From: Callipepla californica brunnescens
Taxonomy: Eukaryota > Chordata > Aves > Galliformes > Odontophoridae
Direction of reading: 5' to 3'
DNA: 64,000 nt
Assembly (NCBI GenBank): GCA_023055505.1
Contig: JALIRH010000002.1
Location: 56,540,733 to 56,604,732 of the forward strand
Of this stretch, positions 28,101 to 39,480 are shown in pieces. Position 1 is the first letter of the stretch. Every line of letters begins with the position of its first letter. The notes beneath the pieces are model-generated. The model saw only the letters and a program-made list of their open reading frames with translations. It made no database searches and was not told the origin of the DNA. A program made the translations under genes and the position numbers.

Positions 28101-31100
28101 AGAAAATAAGTATTAATCAGATATTTTAGATGTTCAAAAAATATATAGCCCGTTTACTTTCTTTGTATTCTTTTTGTGCCCTAAACAGTCGGGGCTGCAG
28201 CTCTTCTCTGTTTGTTTGTTTGCTTTTATTCTGACACAGAAGAATGGTCAGTATGTTCAAAAAGAACAAGCCCCTTGCTCCAAAAAGTAAAGTAAAAACA
28301 GTTAAAAGTTCTGCTTATTAATCCTGTTTCTGTTCTAAAGTAACCACCTATAGCAACTTTAAATAAACCCAGACAGTTTTCTTTCTGCCTGCCAGATATC
28401 AAACACATCCACACACTGTGTAAACACAACATCTACAGCAGAGCATTGCTATTGAAGCCATAAATGAGTACATACTGAATAAATAATTCATGCAGTGGTA
28501 CAAGTTGCAAAAACAAACAAACAAAACCCCTGTTCTCTGACCTTGAATTGGATCTGGCATTTTTCCATCCTTATTTTTACAGTCTATTCCTTCTTCATTA
28601 CTAAGTGACGTATCCACATGCTGAACTTTAGCTTTTGAAGGGCTATCATCTGCATCAGGATCTAAACAAACACGCTTGAAATGTAGCAAGATGGACAATA
28701 TCTTGATAGAAGTTAAAAGGAAATTGTTTGTAGTGGTTCAAAAAGCACATCTGAATTTTTCTGTGCACTATTAGTTACAAACATTAAAAGAATAAGCTTG
28801 TATGCGTTATATCAATGTATAAAAGATAAGTTTTAAATATTTTAAATCCTGGTTATAGTTATACACAAATCTCTTAAAGGAATTAAATATTATAAAACAT
28901 AGTAGAATGCCATACCACATGCAAAATTAGTCTCATTAACTGAAAGGATTTAAAAACTCTACCCTAGCTCCAAAATGGGTAACTTTCCTTTTGAGAGTAT
29001 GACACTACTAATCAAGATCAGCACAGAAACAGTCTTCATATTACTTCTGAGATATTTTAAGACACAGTTTACATATTAATATGCATTAAAATTTGTACAT
29101 CAGTTTTAATCCAGGTCTCCGTGCAAGCCCAAAAAATAGAGTTCTGTAACAATTCCTATCCATTTCCTAGAACAGCCTACAACTGGACTGTCGGTCCATC
29201 CAGATGGTATCATTCAAGTTGTGGAAGACTAAATTGAGTGGAGAAGTCTCACACACACCACATTCCTACAACTTTCTAAGACCAATGGCTGGTAAAACCA
29301 AAGGTTTTCTTCCACAGGTTAAGAGACTTACACCTGGCTTACTGGACAGCTTGGTAAATGCACACACCGAGCTCCAACCTGCTCCTGCCCAGTTCCCCAG
29401 AAAGCCTGTGAGCAGCCAACACTGAGGAGACTACAGCTGTTACCAGGTAAAAAACAACAACAACAAAGGATTTTATGAATGAGGAAGACTTTTTAGTATT
29501 GAGGATGAGGGGGAGAATGGAAAGAGGGAGAGAGAGTGGAGACACAAGTAACAGGCCTCTCTAGTTGCTCATGGAAAAAAACAACTGAAACTTGTTCATC
29601 CAACAACTTTTCAGTGTATCAGGCCTTACAAAACACACCTAACAACACATGCACACAAGGTCATTCTGACCAAATCTTTAACCTGCCCTGAAATAATTCT
29701 GTCTTAGATTAAAACAAGATTACCCAAGTTATAAATATACAATTTACATCCCAGTGAGCACTTACATTCTTGCCATCTCTTCCTGATTACCGGAGCTTCT
29801 ATAACAACCTAAAAAATACAAATAATTATTACAAATCATAAAATAAAATAAAATATAAAATAATATATAATAGTATTTATAATAATTATTTTATCTATAA
29901 GACACAGTTATGTTAGATATTTTGCAGATAAAATCTTAAGTATTTCATTAAATATTTACTTTATATTGGTATGACTGGTAACTTTAAACACAACAGTGTA
30001 AAACCCTGAGTAGATAGAAAATATAAGATCTAAAATAAATATAAAATCTAAAATAAATATAAAATCTAAAATATCTGGTTTAGGAGAAGTATATAAACGA
30101 AATTAATAACGGGTTTTATGCACTCTATACTTCAAAGTTCCTTAAATCAAGGATGATTTTGTTACGGATGCAATTAAACTGTTTTGGTTTGGGTTTTTTT
30201 TAGAAACAATCTACAAAATGTAAATGGAATCAATTATTTCCATATTCATCAAGAAATATCTGAAAATAAACATATATGTATATTATTTCCATAATCATGC
30301 TGGAGCAGTATTAATCACATTATGTTGGTTTGTTTGAAAGCAATAATATCCTGTGTGCAAACAAATTCCAGATGTTAAGAACCTACAGGTCTGCCAAAAG
30401 CCAGACCCTGAATAATTTAACAAGACTTTGGTCCTGTACAAAAAGAATACTTATAAGTATTAGCTCCTGCCAAGAAGCACTGCTTAGCAAGCATACTGTT
30501 GACAGAGACTGAAATCAGTACAAATTTAAGGCACAGAATGAAGACTGATAAGCACCTGAATCAAGCTGTTTTTCAAACACTATTGTGGTATGAACAACTG
30601 AAAACAATAGGAGGACATCTTATGAACATGCTTCTAATAGCACTGCCCCTCAACAGATTATGCTCACACTCCTTACTTTTTTTTTTTTTTACTTTTTTTA
30701 ATCTGGTTCTTTTGTCAACTGCCACAGGACGCTAACAAAGCAGAAATACATTTGGGAAAGTATAAAAGGTAGTATCCTAGCAACAATGAAACAAGTTTCT
30801 TTGCGCACACAGCTGGGAATTAATTACATATTTAATAGAGATATTCTGTATATTGTGCTCCCTACAGTTCCTACTCAGGTAGCTCGAATATTATTTCAGA
30901 CGAGATAATTATGAAGAGAATCACCAATGGAAAATTGCATCCAGGGTACTCTTAAAAGAAGTGTTAAGAAGATAAAAGTACTCATAATAAATGTTAAAAA
31001 AGAATTTTTAAAAGTTTTCCTATCATCCCAAGCATATCCACCCACTATAGAAGTAATCATTTTTAGTTTATTTACAATTGTATACATACTGAAACTCTTA

Positions 31101-34100
31101 ATAGAAATATACCTTTAATTGTTTTCTTCCTTCTTTCTTCTCGATTGTTAATGCAACTTGCCTCACTTTTCTGTTTAGTTCAGAGCCTTTACCCTTAACT
31201 TCATCAGATTCTGCTATCTCAGGATAATGTTGTTTCTAGATAAATAAGGAAATGCAAATCATGAAATCACACTTTATCCCATGCAACCTTTTCAAGATCT
31301 AGCACAGCTCATACTGATGGGAGAAAAAATAACTTGTATATATACAAAACAGAACATATTCAAATGTTTGGATATATAATTGCAGAAAAACTGAGAGGAC
31401 CAAGGCCAAATCTTCAAGCTCAACACTCAAATCTGAACTGGTTACACAGGGCTTTGTCCACTTCATCTTGAAAAGCACTGAAGAAAGACATTTCATGATC
31501 TTTCTGGTCTACCTGCTACAATGTTTGACTGTCCTCATCGTGAAAATCTTACATCTGGCAGGAAATGTTCCTGCTGGAATTTATATTCCTGACATGAACC
31601 TCCACAGAGGACTTGACTGTCTTATTCACAACCTCCCCTGAGGTACTGAAGGATGAGATTCTCCTGCTGCTTTTTCTTCTCCAGTCTGATCGAGTCCAAC
31701 TACCTCAGCTTCTCCTCAAAGGAGGAGTGTTTCAATCCTCTCATCATTTTGGCAGCTGGACTTGGTCATTCTCATCAGTAACTTTCTTGTCTGCTGGAGC
31801 ACAAAACTGTACACAGTACTCTGGATACAGATTAAAAAATAATGAGAAAAGGGAAATAATCACTCCCCCGATCTACTGGTTACACCCATGTTAGCATACC
31901 TCAGTTTGCTATTAATATCCATTGATGCCAAGGTACACTACTTAGTCATCTATATAGACTGCTGGCCACAAGGACCTCTAGTTCTTACTCAGAACTAGCC
32001 TGTCCCACTAAGACTAATCAATCCCAGGTGCATGAATTGAACATTACCCCTGCTGAAATATTATTACAGCTTTACAGTATTTAAGAATATAACACAGATG
32101 CAGTAAGATTCAGAACTGAAGGCAACAGTTCAAAGCTAACAAGAAATACAAGAGCTAGTAGCACAAAAACCATCAATACAAGTCTCACTGAGCATATCCA
32201 GCTGAGTGAATGAACAAAACCAGAATGATGTATAAGAAGGACATTACTGCAGAACCAATGCAGTAAGTCTTATAACACTAGCTTCTGAAAGATGGGACAA
32301 GTTCTTCATTCATCCAATCCTTTAAAATACATTTTTTTTTAATTGAAAGTCTACTTGTAGTAACTTACAGCTATATATTTTGTTATTGGCATTGCTGGTC
32401 AACCAAAATAAAATAACCCAGTGTCCGCAACACCCAGGCATATGGATTATCGATGAGGTGAGCTCTAAATCCATGTTTTAGAACATTAACCAATGTGCAT
32501 GCTTACAGCCTAAACACATAAAAGCTTTTGTCAAAACATAACAGCTTAAAAAAGTGCTTTTTTTTAATTAAAAAATACGATTTTCAAATTCTCAGGTAAA
32601 ACAAAACAAAATCCACACCAATAAAACATAACTATTTTAAAGTAAAATCTTACCAGGTATGCCAGTCTGTGCTTGGAGCCACAAACATGCATGAACATGT
32701 TGCTCAGTCCTGTTTTACAGTGGCACAGTTGACATTCATAGAGAAAAGGAAAATTGTCTTTTGATCGATATTCAATTATATAATTAAGTCCTGCATCGAT
32801 TAAAAAAAAATATAGTCATTAAAAAAAAGTAGGTTAGGAAAGGAGATGTTTGCTTCAACAGTATTTTGGAGCTTAAGAAACAAATCAGAAACAAATAATT
32901 TATGAATGAGATATTAAAGGAAATTATCAATACTGCACGTCAAACACACAAATTAAGATTTTCAAAACAAGTTATTTTATGTTTTGGCTGTCCTGTCTTC
33001 TAGACTTTTTTACACCAAAGACACAGAATGTCTTTAAGATGCCTTATGTTCACCACATAGAACTTGACACAATGAAAAAAAAATTACTTAAAAGTGAATA
33101 GCAACCAGGATTCAGAAAAGAGGGCATTGAGGGTATTTCTCCATATGTTTTTTAATATTTTTCCTGTCCATCCCATTTTCCCCTTGCTCCACAGGATGGG
33201 AAATTACATTAGGAAAAAAAAATAGAAAGAAACTGACTTAAATGAGTGTTACTGTCACACCACCCTAAGTTGCTTCTAGACCACAAAAACATTCCACATT
33301 AAATCCAATAATTCTGTCACTAAGATGAGTCCCTCACAAACCAAACCACTAGCTATCAATGTACATTCAGTAGAAATAGATAATGTATAATAAAGGCTTA
33401 CATTTTAAAAAATAACTCAATACTTTCCAAAGATAAACATCACACAAGCAACTACACCATTAAAAACTCTCACCAAGTGCAGGTTCCGAATCTTTACACG
33501 TATTAAGCTGTTCTTCCAAGGTCTGTCCATGATACCTTTCTGGCTTTGTTTGCACTGCAAGGCAAAATTGCTTTAATGTAATCTCACATTACAAACCCAC
33601 CTGCCAGTCTTCACAGTCTCAAGTTGTGTCACAAAACTCCAAAATGAAATGAAGTCCTCACTCCAACCTTTGGCCCAGAGAACATCTGCTAAGTAACACA
33701 CTCGTAAGTGCATCCCTGCCTATGATGGGCCCCACATTACAAACCAAGTCAGCTATCAAGTAACAAAACCCACAGAGTTCTATTTTCACTTTCTGTAATA
33801 CCTAGCTTGTATTGTTCTAGGTGCTAGTATAAAATGTACTTCAGATCAGAAATAAAATTGATAGAAATCAACTCCAAATGTTCTGTGGTTCAGACATCTG
33901 TACCTCAAAACATTTTCTTCTGCCTGTTTTCTTTTCTTTTTTTCTTTCTGGGGGGGGTGGGTGGTGGTAGGGGCATTAAACACTCTTACCGTAATCAGGA
34001 ATTTTTGCAGGTTCTTTCCCTCGGTCCCCTGCGCCACTCGCAGTTTTAACTAGAACACAAAACAAAACTGAACTAAAGAAACCCACAAACAAAAATTACA

Positions 34101-37100
34101 ACGTGATGTCCTCAGGAAAAAAAAAAAAGAAGACAACACACATTTGAACCAAACAACAAATGTCTCTATTAAAACAAAAAAGCAGGCAGAGAAAGACCAA
34201 CTCAACCACTAGCTTTCTCACAGCATGGGTATAAGCACAAATAAAATCAAATTCTTTAAGAGTGGATTGAATTGTAAGTAATTTTGGCTGTAATGTAATT
34301 TATATAGAAGGCAATCTGCAACAAGTCTGATTGATTCTCTGCAATGCAAATCTCTCTTATGCTATAATTAACAAAGCTTCATTTCATAGATTTCAAGTCT
34401 CCTTTAATCTAATACACCACAGCAGTTGAGATTAAATCCACTGAACCTGAGACACTTAAACCTCTTGCCTCCCAGGGCACTCAATTGCCCACAGCCTTCC
34501 AACCTTTCTTAAAAGCTCTGCAGCTATCTCCTCCCCAGTCAGATATTTTTTCTGTCCACATATGGCATGTGATAGTGTTGCAGCTGCAGAACCTAAAGAA
34601 AACTATAATAGAAATAATAAACTAATAATATGAGTTGTGCAATGTACAAAGCTGTAAATATATTTTGGTGCATCACGAAGTAGCAGAACAGCTATAGCCA
34701 TGCCCTCATTCCTAGCGGAACAAGACCAGTGCATAAAAAACTGGAGAAGTCTGAAGTATAAATTAAACCTATCGAAGTCCTTCAATTCCATTAATTATTA
34801 AGATGATGGAGGCATAGAATGGTTTGTGTTGGAAGGGACCTTTAAGATCATGTAGTTCCAACCCCCTGCTATGGCAGGAACAGCTCCTTCTAGACCAGGT
34901 TGCTCAAAGCCCCATCCAGCCTGGCCTTGAACATCTTCAGGGAGGGGGCACTCACAACCTCACTGGGCAACCTGTTCCAGTGTCTCACCATCCTCATAGT
35001 AAAGAATTTCTTAGTAATACCTAGTCTAAATCTACCCTATTCCAGTGTTAAGCCATTTTCCTTTGTCCTGTCCTTACATGACCTTATAAAAAATCCCTCC
35101 CCAGCTTTCCTGTAGGCCCTCTTCAGGTACTGGAAGGGCGCTATAAGGTCTTCTTGGAGCCTTCTCTTCTCGAGGCTGAAGTGCCCCAGCTCTCTCAGCC
35201 TGTCCAAGTAGGGGAAGAGCTGCAGCCCTCTGATCATCTTTGTGGCCTTCCTCCAGACCTGCTCCAATAGCTCCATGCCCTTCTTGTGTTCAGGGCCCCA
35301 GACGCGGACACAGTACTGAGGGGTTAATTAGCTCTTCTAAAACCCAAATAGGAAGTGTGCACTGGGTAGTGCTTTAGGAAGCAGAATTTTTGTAAATGCA
35401 TTTTAAATCGTAAAGGTCTCAAATTCTTTGAGGTTTCACAAAATGTTAATGTAGGTGATCATCAGAATTGTAGCCAACGCATTTTAATGAACTTTTCTCA
35501 CATTATTTTTTTTTTCTGTAAGATTATCACTAAAGAACACAGAACAGGTGCACAAATCTTGAGAAAGTCTTTTTCTTTTTTATTCCTCTAAACTGGGGAA
35601 GGCTGAAAGGTACACCTATAAAATAAATTAGGAAGTGAAAAATCTTGCACTTACCAATGCCATGAGCCTTCAGGGCTTCTTCAACCTAAGTCATCAACCA
35701 CCAGTGAAGAAAAAAAGTCACTCATGATTCAAAAAATAGCAATGTTGAAGTTTTGTTGTTAATAAGAAAAGTTATATTAACACCCTAGATTAGATTAGAA
35801 AATAATATTACACTTCAAAAAAAATCTAACTAGGCAAAAATATGCACAGGATTTAAATACTTCCATTCTGGATACTTCAAACCCGTATTCTACTGTTAAG
35901 TAAATCTGACTGAAAAGCTGATCTTACCTTCTTGTGCTTGAATCCAAGGAAGTGAGTCTGCAAGTTCAGTGCAGAAGCACACCAGATTTTGCAAATCTAG
36001 GTTAAAGAGCAGAAGTATATTTCTAGCACTGTATACAAGTCAGCAGAAAAAAAAATAACACCACTAGTGTCAAAACAAATCACTTCTGCAATCAAGACAT
36101 CAACACAAGTTAAGCTCTACAAAAGTACTGTTCTTTAAAGACAAGACAAAGCCTCATCTACAACTTTTCTTCATGAGGTTCCAAGACCACCAAAATAACA
36201 ATGTAATTAAAAGGAATATCCACACTGCATCAAAGTTTTGGGTGTCACTAGAACACTGCAGCTATCTCATGACATACTCTTTTGTGTATAACGAAAGACA
36301 AATCCAACATTTTCCTCACATCCTAGCAACTGAACCAGAAGGAAGGCACGGTTGTTACAAACCAATATCCGTGCGTAAGAGGAACCAGCTCCTAAGATAC
36401 CTATTTTTTTTAATCAAGAACTGCAGTATAATCTTCCACTTTAAAAGAGAGCCTTTATTTAGAAACATAAGTTTGATTCCAGTGCCACTTAATGAGAAAA
36501 AAGACCCTAAAAAACCTAAAATGAAGTGAAATGAATCAGCAGGGATCTTTATACTGACTTATAACATCAACACAAGGGGCTCTAAGAACAAATGTCTGGC
36601 AAAAATATGGCAACCATAAAACTGTACGATAATTAACCTAGGAACAATTCTTCACATTTTGGGGAACTGAAAATGGGGTCTTAAGGAACCAACAGAAGTT
36701 TCTTTGTTTTTCAGCAAAGTCAAGTGTTTTTCATACCCGTGTTTATATCTCATATGCAACAGCTTGCTCGGAATACACGTGATAAATTGCTTCAGTGCAC
36801 TTGATCTGTGACAGTGACATGCACCACAGTCACTGTCTTTTTGCTCGGTAAAACAAACCAGAGAGAGGGGTGGAACACTGACTCATTCTCCTCTCCCCAT
36901 TGGCAGGCACATCCAGATGAACTGTTAATATAGATTAATTAAATAACACCTAGCTTTAAGATTTTTAGCACCAATGCAGCTAGTGCATTTAGCAACAGCA
37001 TTACTGAATCCGTTTTATATGCTGCCTCACTAAGCTATCAACCGTTCAACTTTGCAAACTTTACTTCAGTGAAAATCCCTGAGAGGTTCTAACAGGCAAA

Positions 37101-38676
37101 TACTGACCCTGGTATGGGCTACACATAATCCTTTAGACATAAACGATTGAGCAAGTCTGGGACTAAGACTGGGCCTAGCTGCATCCAGACTTCTCTCAGA
37201 GAAGGAGCTTAGAAATCAAGGGGGGGCCTTTCTGAGCCTTGTGACCCAACAGGAGAGCTTCTCCAACTAGACAAACATCTAATTCCACCCATAAAATTTT
37301 ATTCGTATACCCATCTTGTTAAGAGATCTGTTTTGTTTTGGGAAGGGAACTCTTATTACACCTTCTTGAACATTGTTAATAGCAATAATCAACCTTAAAC
37401 TAAGAAACGATGCTTGTGTTAATGCGATCTGTATTTGCAGAACACATAGCAGGCAAGACCTCACAGCTATTGTGACTCGGGATTCTGAAGTTTCTTGCAG
37501 CCTCTGAGAATACTTTCCGTTCAAGGTTTGAAAAAATAGTCCAACTTTTCAATTTCTAAGCTTATAAGGATCACACAATATGGAACAGAGAACACATAGG
37601 AAACATTTGCAAGAACATTAAAAAGGCTACTAGGGAAAGCTGATGTGGGTTATAAATGGAAATACTTTATAACTGAGTAGAAGAGAGGCAAACCAGCAAC
37701 CCAGCACTGACAGAAGCCAGCGTGAACACAGCTATTGTTATCATCAGTATTTGTAAGGAGAGAGCACAGTAATTGAAACTCCCTTGTCTGGTTTGAATTC
37801 AAACCAACAAACCTCAGCAAGTTTTTCAAGAGACTAAAAAATGGCAAAGATTTGTAACAAGGAAAGATAACAGTAAGGAATCTGCATCAGGCTGCTGTTA
37901 TCTTAGTCTCTCGTTTACTGCCAGACCCCCTGTACCACGTGCACTCCTAGCAGGATGCCATTACAGAATATCCCAAGTTGGAAGGGACACGTAAAGATGA
38001 CGGAGTCCATCTCCTGGCTATGCACAGGAACACAAAACTCAATCCCTGTTTTTAGGAGCAGTGTTCTGATGCTCCTGGGCAAACCGTTCCATGTACATCA
38101 CCCTCTGGTGCAGAACCTGTCTCTAACCCCAACAAAACCCCACCCTAATGCAGATCCATGCCTTTCCCTTGGGTTCTATCACTGGTCACCTACAGATGGG
38201 GGTCAGCTTGAGGAAGCCCACAGCTGGCAGCAAGTAAACACAAGAAAGAAGGGTGTTGCAATGCAGCACTGCTCAGAATACCCCCCACAGCTGCCCAAGA
38301 TCACTGTTCTGCACCAATTCTCACCAGGCAACGCGTGTCAGCCTTCAGCCAAGCCGGGATCCTGTACTAACACCGAGATGTCTGTTTCCTTCCTTCCGAC
38401 ACAGGAAGTGTGTGAGGAAAGAAGCACCCGTTTCAAAACGCAGCCAAAGCTTTCCAAGGAAAACTAACTAATTAATTAATTAAAGTGCCGGCTCTGCACC
38501 GATGTTGCTCAAGATTTTAAAAAAATACACGAAACAAACCTCAAAGCATCGCATCCCCGGTTCGGTTCGCTTTTGCTGTGGCAGTTACGCAGCGTTAGTT
38601 AGAGCTGTCATCGCGCAGTACTTACGTTGCAGTAGAAAGGGTTCACCTGCTTCTTCACCTCCGCCTCGGGGTCCAT
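19108..38676 (-). CDS. Unnamed two-finger matrin/U1-type zinc-finger protein, 16 coding exons, 475 aa
   Basis: Sixteen minus-strand exons between 38676 and 19108, all with AG/GT borders, join with continuous phase into one 475-codon frame ending TGA at 19110-19108. Seen: zinc finger 1 at about residues 16-38 (C16, C19, H32, H38; C-x2-C-x12-H-x5-H, containing THFLGFKHKK) and finger 2 at 117-138 (C117, C120, H132, H138; C-x2-C-x11-H-x5-H, containing MHVCGSKHRLAYL). Residues 199-320 are acidic and low in complexity. C-terminal helical blocks are FEILNEDDAAFILKVTQ (residues 323-339) and FLNSVRNMDVEEVTATLHKI (about 423-442), followed by IPNVVKILTESGTLRRP. Known: fingers with x5 His spacing occur in matrin/U1-C/ZMAT/ZFR-type nuclear RNA- or dsRNA-binding proteins. 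Inferred: a nuclear nucleic-acid-binding protein. I cannot assign a name. The gene is divergent from MSANTD3, sharing its CpG island, and convergent with nothing. Confidence 0.9.
19450..19735 (-). mobile_element. CR1 LINE 3'-end fragment
   Basis: On plus: agaatcataggatggtttgg, ttgctcaaagccccatccaa and cagcctgttccagtgtctca, the reverse complement of a CR1 3' end. It lies in the last intron of the zinc-finger gene. Confidence 0.95.
21473..21673 (-). CDS. Zinc-finger gene coding exon 15
   Basis: 201 nt, phase 1 to 1. It holds a Ser-rich start (YSSSQSAKKSLS) and the C-terminal helical block FLNSVRNMDVEEVTATLHKI. Acceptor ctttaag, donor gtattt. Confidence 0.9.
22186..22210. repeat. poly-T run (25 T)
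   Basis: Uninterrupted homopolymer in an intron of the zinc-finger gene. It reads as poly-A on the transcribed strand, and no element body is recognisable next to it. Confidence 0.85.
22668..22743 (-). CDS. Zinc-finger gene coding exon 14
   Basis: 76 nt, phase 0 to 1, DLLDNERNGEEALEHSTEQS and onward. Acceptor acttgtag, donor gtatta. Confidence 0.85.
24344..24451 (-). CDS. Zinc-finger gene coding exon 13
   Basis: 108 nt, phase 0 to 0, a conserved-looking helical block (FEILNEDDAAFILKVTQTL, then ALVEYRQQ). Acceptor tttttccag, donor gtaatg. Confidence 0.9.
26026..26085 (-). CDS. Zinc-finger gene coding exon 12
   Basis: 60 nt, phase 0 to 0, QASVATAEEFTSQEELLSYL. Acceptor gttaaacag, donor gtaagc. 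Confidence 0.86.
26387..26432 (-). CDS. Zinc-finger gene coding exon 11
   Basis: 46 nt, phase 2 to 0, CETNVQLQEESKEVE after the split Lys codon. Acceptor tccaaag is poor in pyrimidines; donor gtgagt is strong. Phase agreement with exon 10 is the main support. Confidence 0.78.
27625..27766 (-). CDS. Zinc-finger gene coding exon 10 (acidic; possible alternative terminal exon)
   Basis: 142 nt, phase 1 to 2, a Glu/Gln-rich stretch (EEKNVQEEQENCQKEQ). The donor is a weak AA|GTAAAA. If it is not used, translation continues one codon (Lys) to TAA at 27623-27621, giving a 286-residue short form. Minus-strand AATAAA at 27093-27088 could serve that short form. Confidence 0.87.
28542..28661 (-). CDS. 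Zinc-finger gene coding exon 9
   Basis: 120 nt, phase 1 to 1, PDADDSPSKAKVQHVDTSLS and onward. It is acidic/Ser-rich with possible phosphorylation sites (inference). Acceptor tgtttag, donor gtcaga. Confidence 0.88.
29766..29808 (-). CDS. Zinc-finger gene coding exon 8
   Basis: 43 nt, phase 0 to 1, VVIEAPVIRKRWQE. Acceptor tttttag, donor gtaagt. The short exon is supported mainly by phase and good splice sites. Confidence 0.86.
29818..30075. repeat. AT-rich low-complexity and tandem repeat region
   Basis: It begins with AAAATA/ATAATA-type simple sequence (29818-29893). Near 30022-30075 there is a short tandem array of an 18-base unit (ataaaatctaaaataaat) of about three copies. It is intronic in the zinc-finger gene. 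Confidence 0.8.
31113..31235 (-). CDS. Zinc-finger gene coding exon 7
   Basis: 123 nt, phase 0 to 0, KQHYPEIAESDEVKGKG then a basic stretch NRKVRQVALTIEKKEGRKQ. It continues the helix after finger 2. Acceptor tatctag, donor gtatat. Confidence 0.92.
31605..31900 (-). mobile_element. Degraded CR1 LINE fragment
   Basis: Reverse-complement CR1 tracts are recognisable but diverged: ctgctgctttttcttctcca, cctcagcttctcctcaaagg and gtacacagtactctgg. It lacks the clean 3' terminus. It is intronic in the zinc-finger gene. Confidence 0.75.
32654..32790 (-). CDS. Zinc-finger gene coding exon 6 (finger 2)
   Basis: 137 nt, phase 1 to 0. It carries the whole second finger: Cys117, Cys120, His132 and His138 in YECQLCHCKTG...MFMHVCGSKHR. 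Acceptor gatgcag, donor gtaaga. Confidence 0.93.
33474..33554 (-). CDS. Zinc-finger gene coding exon 5
   Basis: 81 nt, phase 1 to 1, reading QTKPERYHGQTLEEQLNTC after the split Val codon. Acceptor gccttgcag, donor gtgaga. Confidence 0.88.
33950..33974 (+). other. G-run cluster next to exon 4 of the zinc-finger gene
   Basis: Eight G, then GGGTGGTGGTAGGGG on plus, lying 16 bases beyond the exon 4 donor; it appears as a C-rich tract in the transcript. It is preceded by a T/C-rich tract. A G-quadruplex (DNA) or poly-C-binding-protein site (RNA) is possible but inferred. Confidence 0.5.
33990..34049 (-). CDS. Zinc-finger gene coding exon 4
   Basis: 60 nt reading VKTASGAGDRGKEPAKIPDY, entering and leaving phase 1. 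Acceptor gttctag, donor gtaaga. A long G run on the opposite strand lies just beyond the donor. Confidence 0.88.
34811..35322 (-). mobile_element. CR1 LINE 3' fragment, about 510 bp
   Basis: Long well-preserved CR1 end in reverse orientation: catagaatggtttgtgttgg at its 3' end through ctccagacctgctccaatag and acgcggacacagtactgagg. The minus strand reads a CR1-type peptide (WRKATKMIRGLQ). Intronic in the zinc-finger gene. Confidence 0.95.
35655..35685 (-). CDS. Zinc-finger gene coding exon 3
   Basis: 31 nt, VEEALKAHGI, leaving phase 1. The acceptor is gacttag and the donor gtaagt. It was identified by splice sites and phase continuity because it is too short to stand out alone. Confidence 0.85.
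35928..35996 (-). CDS. Zinc-finger gene coding exon 2 (finger 1)
   Basis: 69 nt, phase 0 to 0. It supplies Cys19, His32 and His38 of finger 1 (CASALNLQTHFLGFKHKK). Acceptor aacctag, donor gtaaga. The finger is split between exons 1 and 2. Confidence 0.93.
37963..38200 (-). mobile_element. CR1 LINE 3'-end fragment
   Basis: Plus strand shows agaatatcccaagttggaag then gacacgtaaagatgacggag, the reverse complement of a CR1 terminus of a different subfamily from the others. It sits in the first intron of the zinc-finger gene, near its promoter. Confidence 0.82.
38626..38676 (-). CDS. Zinc-finger gene coding exon 1
   Basis: ATG at 38676-38674 in good context (G at -3, G at +4), within the CpG island. 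It encodes MDPEAEVKKQVNPFYCN, including the first zinc-ligand Cys16, and ends phase 0 before gtaagt. Confidence 0.92.
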
Positions 38677-39098
38677 TGCCGCCCTTCAGGTGCCGCGGAG
38701 CCTCTGGGAAAACTACGGAAAGATGGCAAAGTTGTTATTTCGGCGCCAGGAAAACATGGGCTCCGCGCACCCAAGCGTTACGCCTATTCCACTTTGAGGT
38801 CGCGCCTCGTGCTCGGCGGCACCGAGCCCCCAAACCTCCGTCCCCACGGCGGCATTCTTAGCACCAGTGCCGCGGGCAGGAGCCGTTCTTCCCCCGAAGA
38901 GTCTCTCCTTCGAGCACCATAAAGCCCCCACGAGGTCACGCTCGGCCCCGAAGCGGAACAAAGCCGTACTATTCCCAACGTCCCCGCGTTCCCCGAGGCC
39001 GAGCGGCGGCTTCAGAGAGGGAAGGGCCTCGGCCGCGCTTCCCGCTGGGGTCGGTGCCCTCAGCCAGCGCGGCGCGGCGCGGTCGCCCGCACACACTC

Positions 39099-39122
39099 CG
39101 GCGGCGGCGGCGGCGGCGGCGG
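39099..39122. repeat. (CGG)8 trinucleotide repeat
   Basis: Eight uninterrupted CGG units in the bidirectional CpG island, upstream of or within the MSANTD3 5' UTR. Confidence 0.95.
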
Positions 39123-39460
39123 GGCCCGGCGCGTAGCGGCGCGCTCAGCCCCGGCCCACCGCCTCCCCCGGCGGCCGCTGGGAGCGCTGCTGAACGGCCG
39201 CCGGGCTCTGTCGGAGGTAAAGCCCGGCCAGGGGCCGAGCCCCGGCGCGGCGCGAGGGGGTCTGGGCGCCGCCGGGCTCGCGAAACGCGCCGGTGCCTTC
39301 AGGCGGCGCCGCGCCCTTCCCGCCCCGCGCCGCCTCTCTCTTCCCGTAGGGCCGGAGCGCCCCGCGGGGCCGCGCCCGCTGCCCGCTGCCTCCGGAAAGG
39401 AGGCGATCCAGCGCGGGCTTTGCGGGGAGCTGCGGAGCGGCGGCGAGCCCCCTGCGGGGG

Positions 39461-39480
39461 GAGCGGAGCGGAGCGGAGCG
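39461..39480. repeat. (GAGCG)4 pentanucleotide repeat
   Basis: Four tandem GAGCG units followed by a G-rich run (ggggtgggggcgg), in the MSANTD3-side half of the CpG island. Confidence 0.9.
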
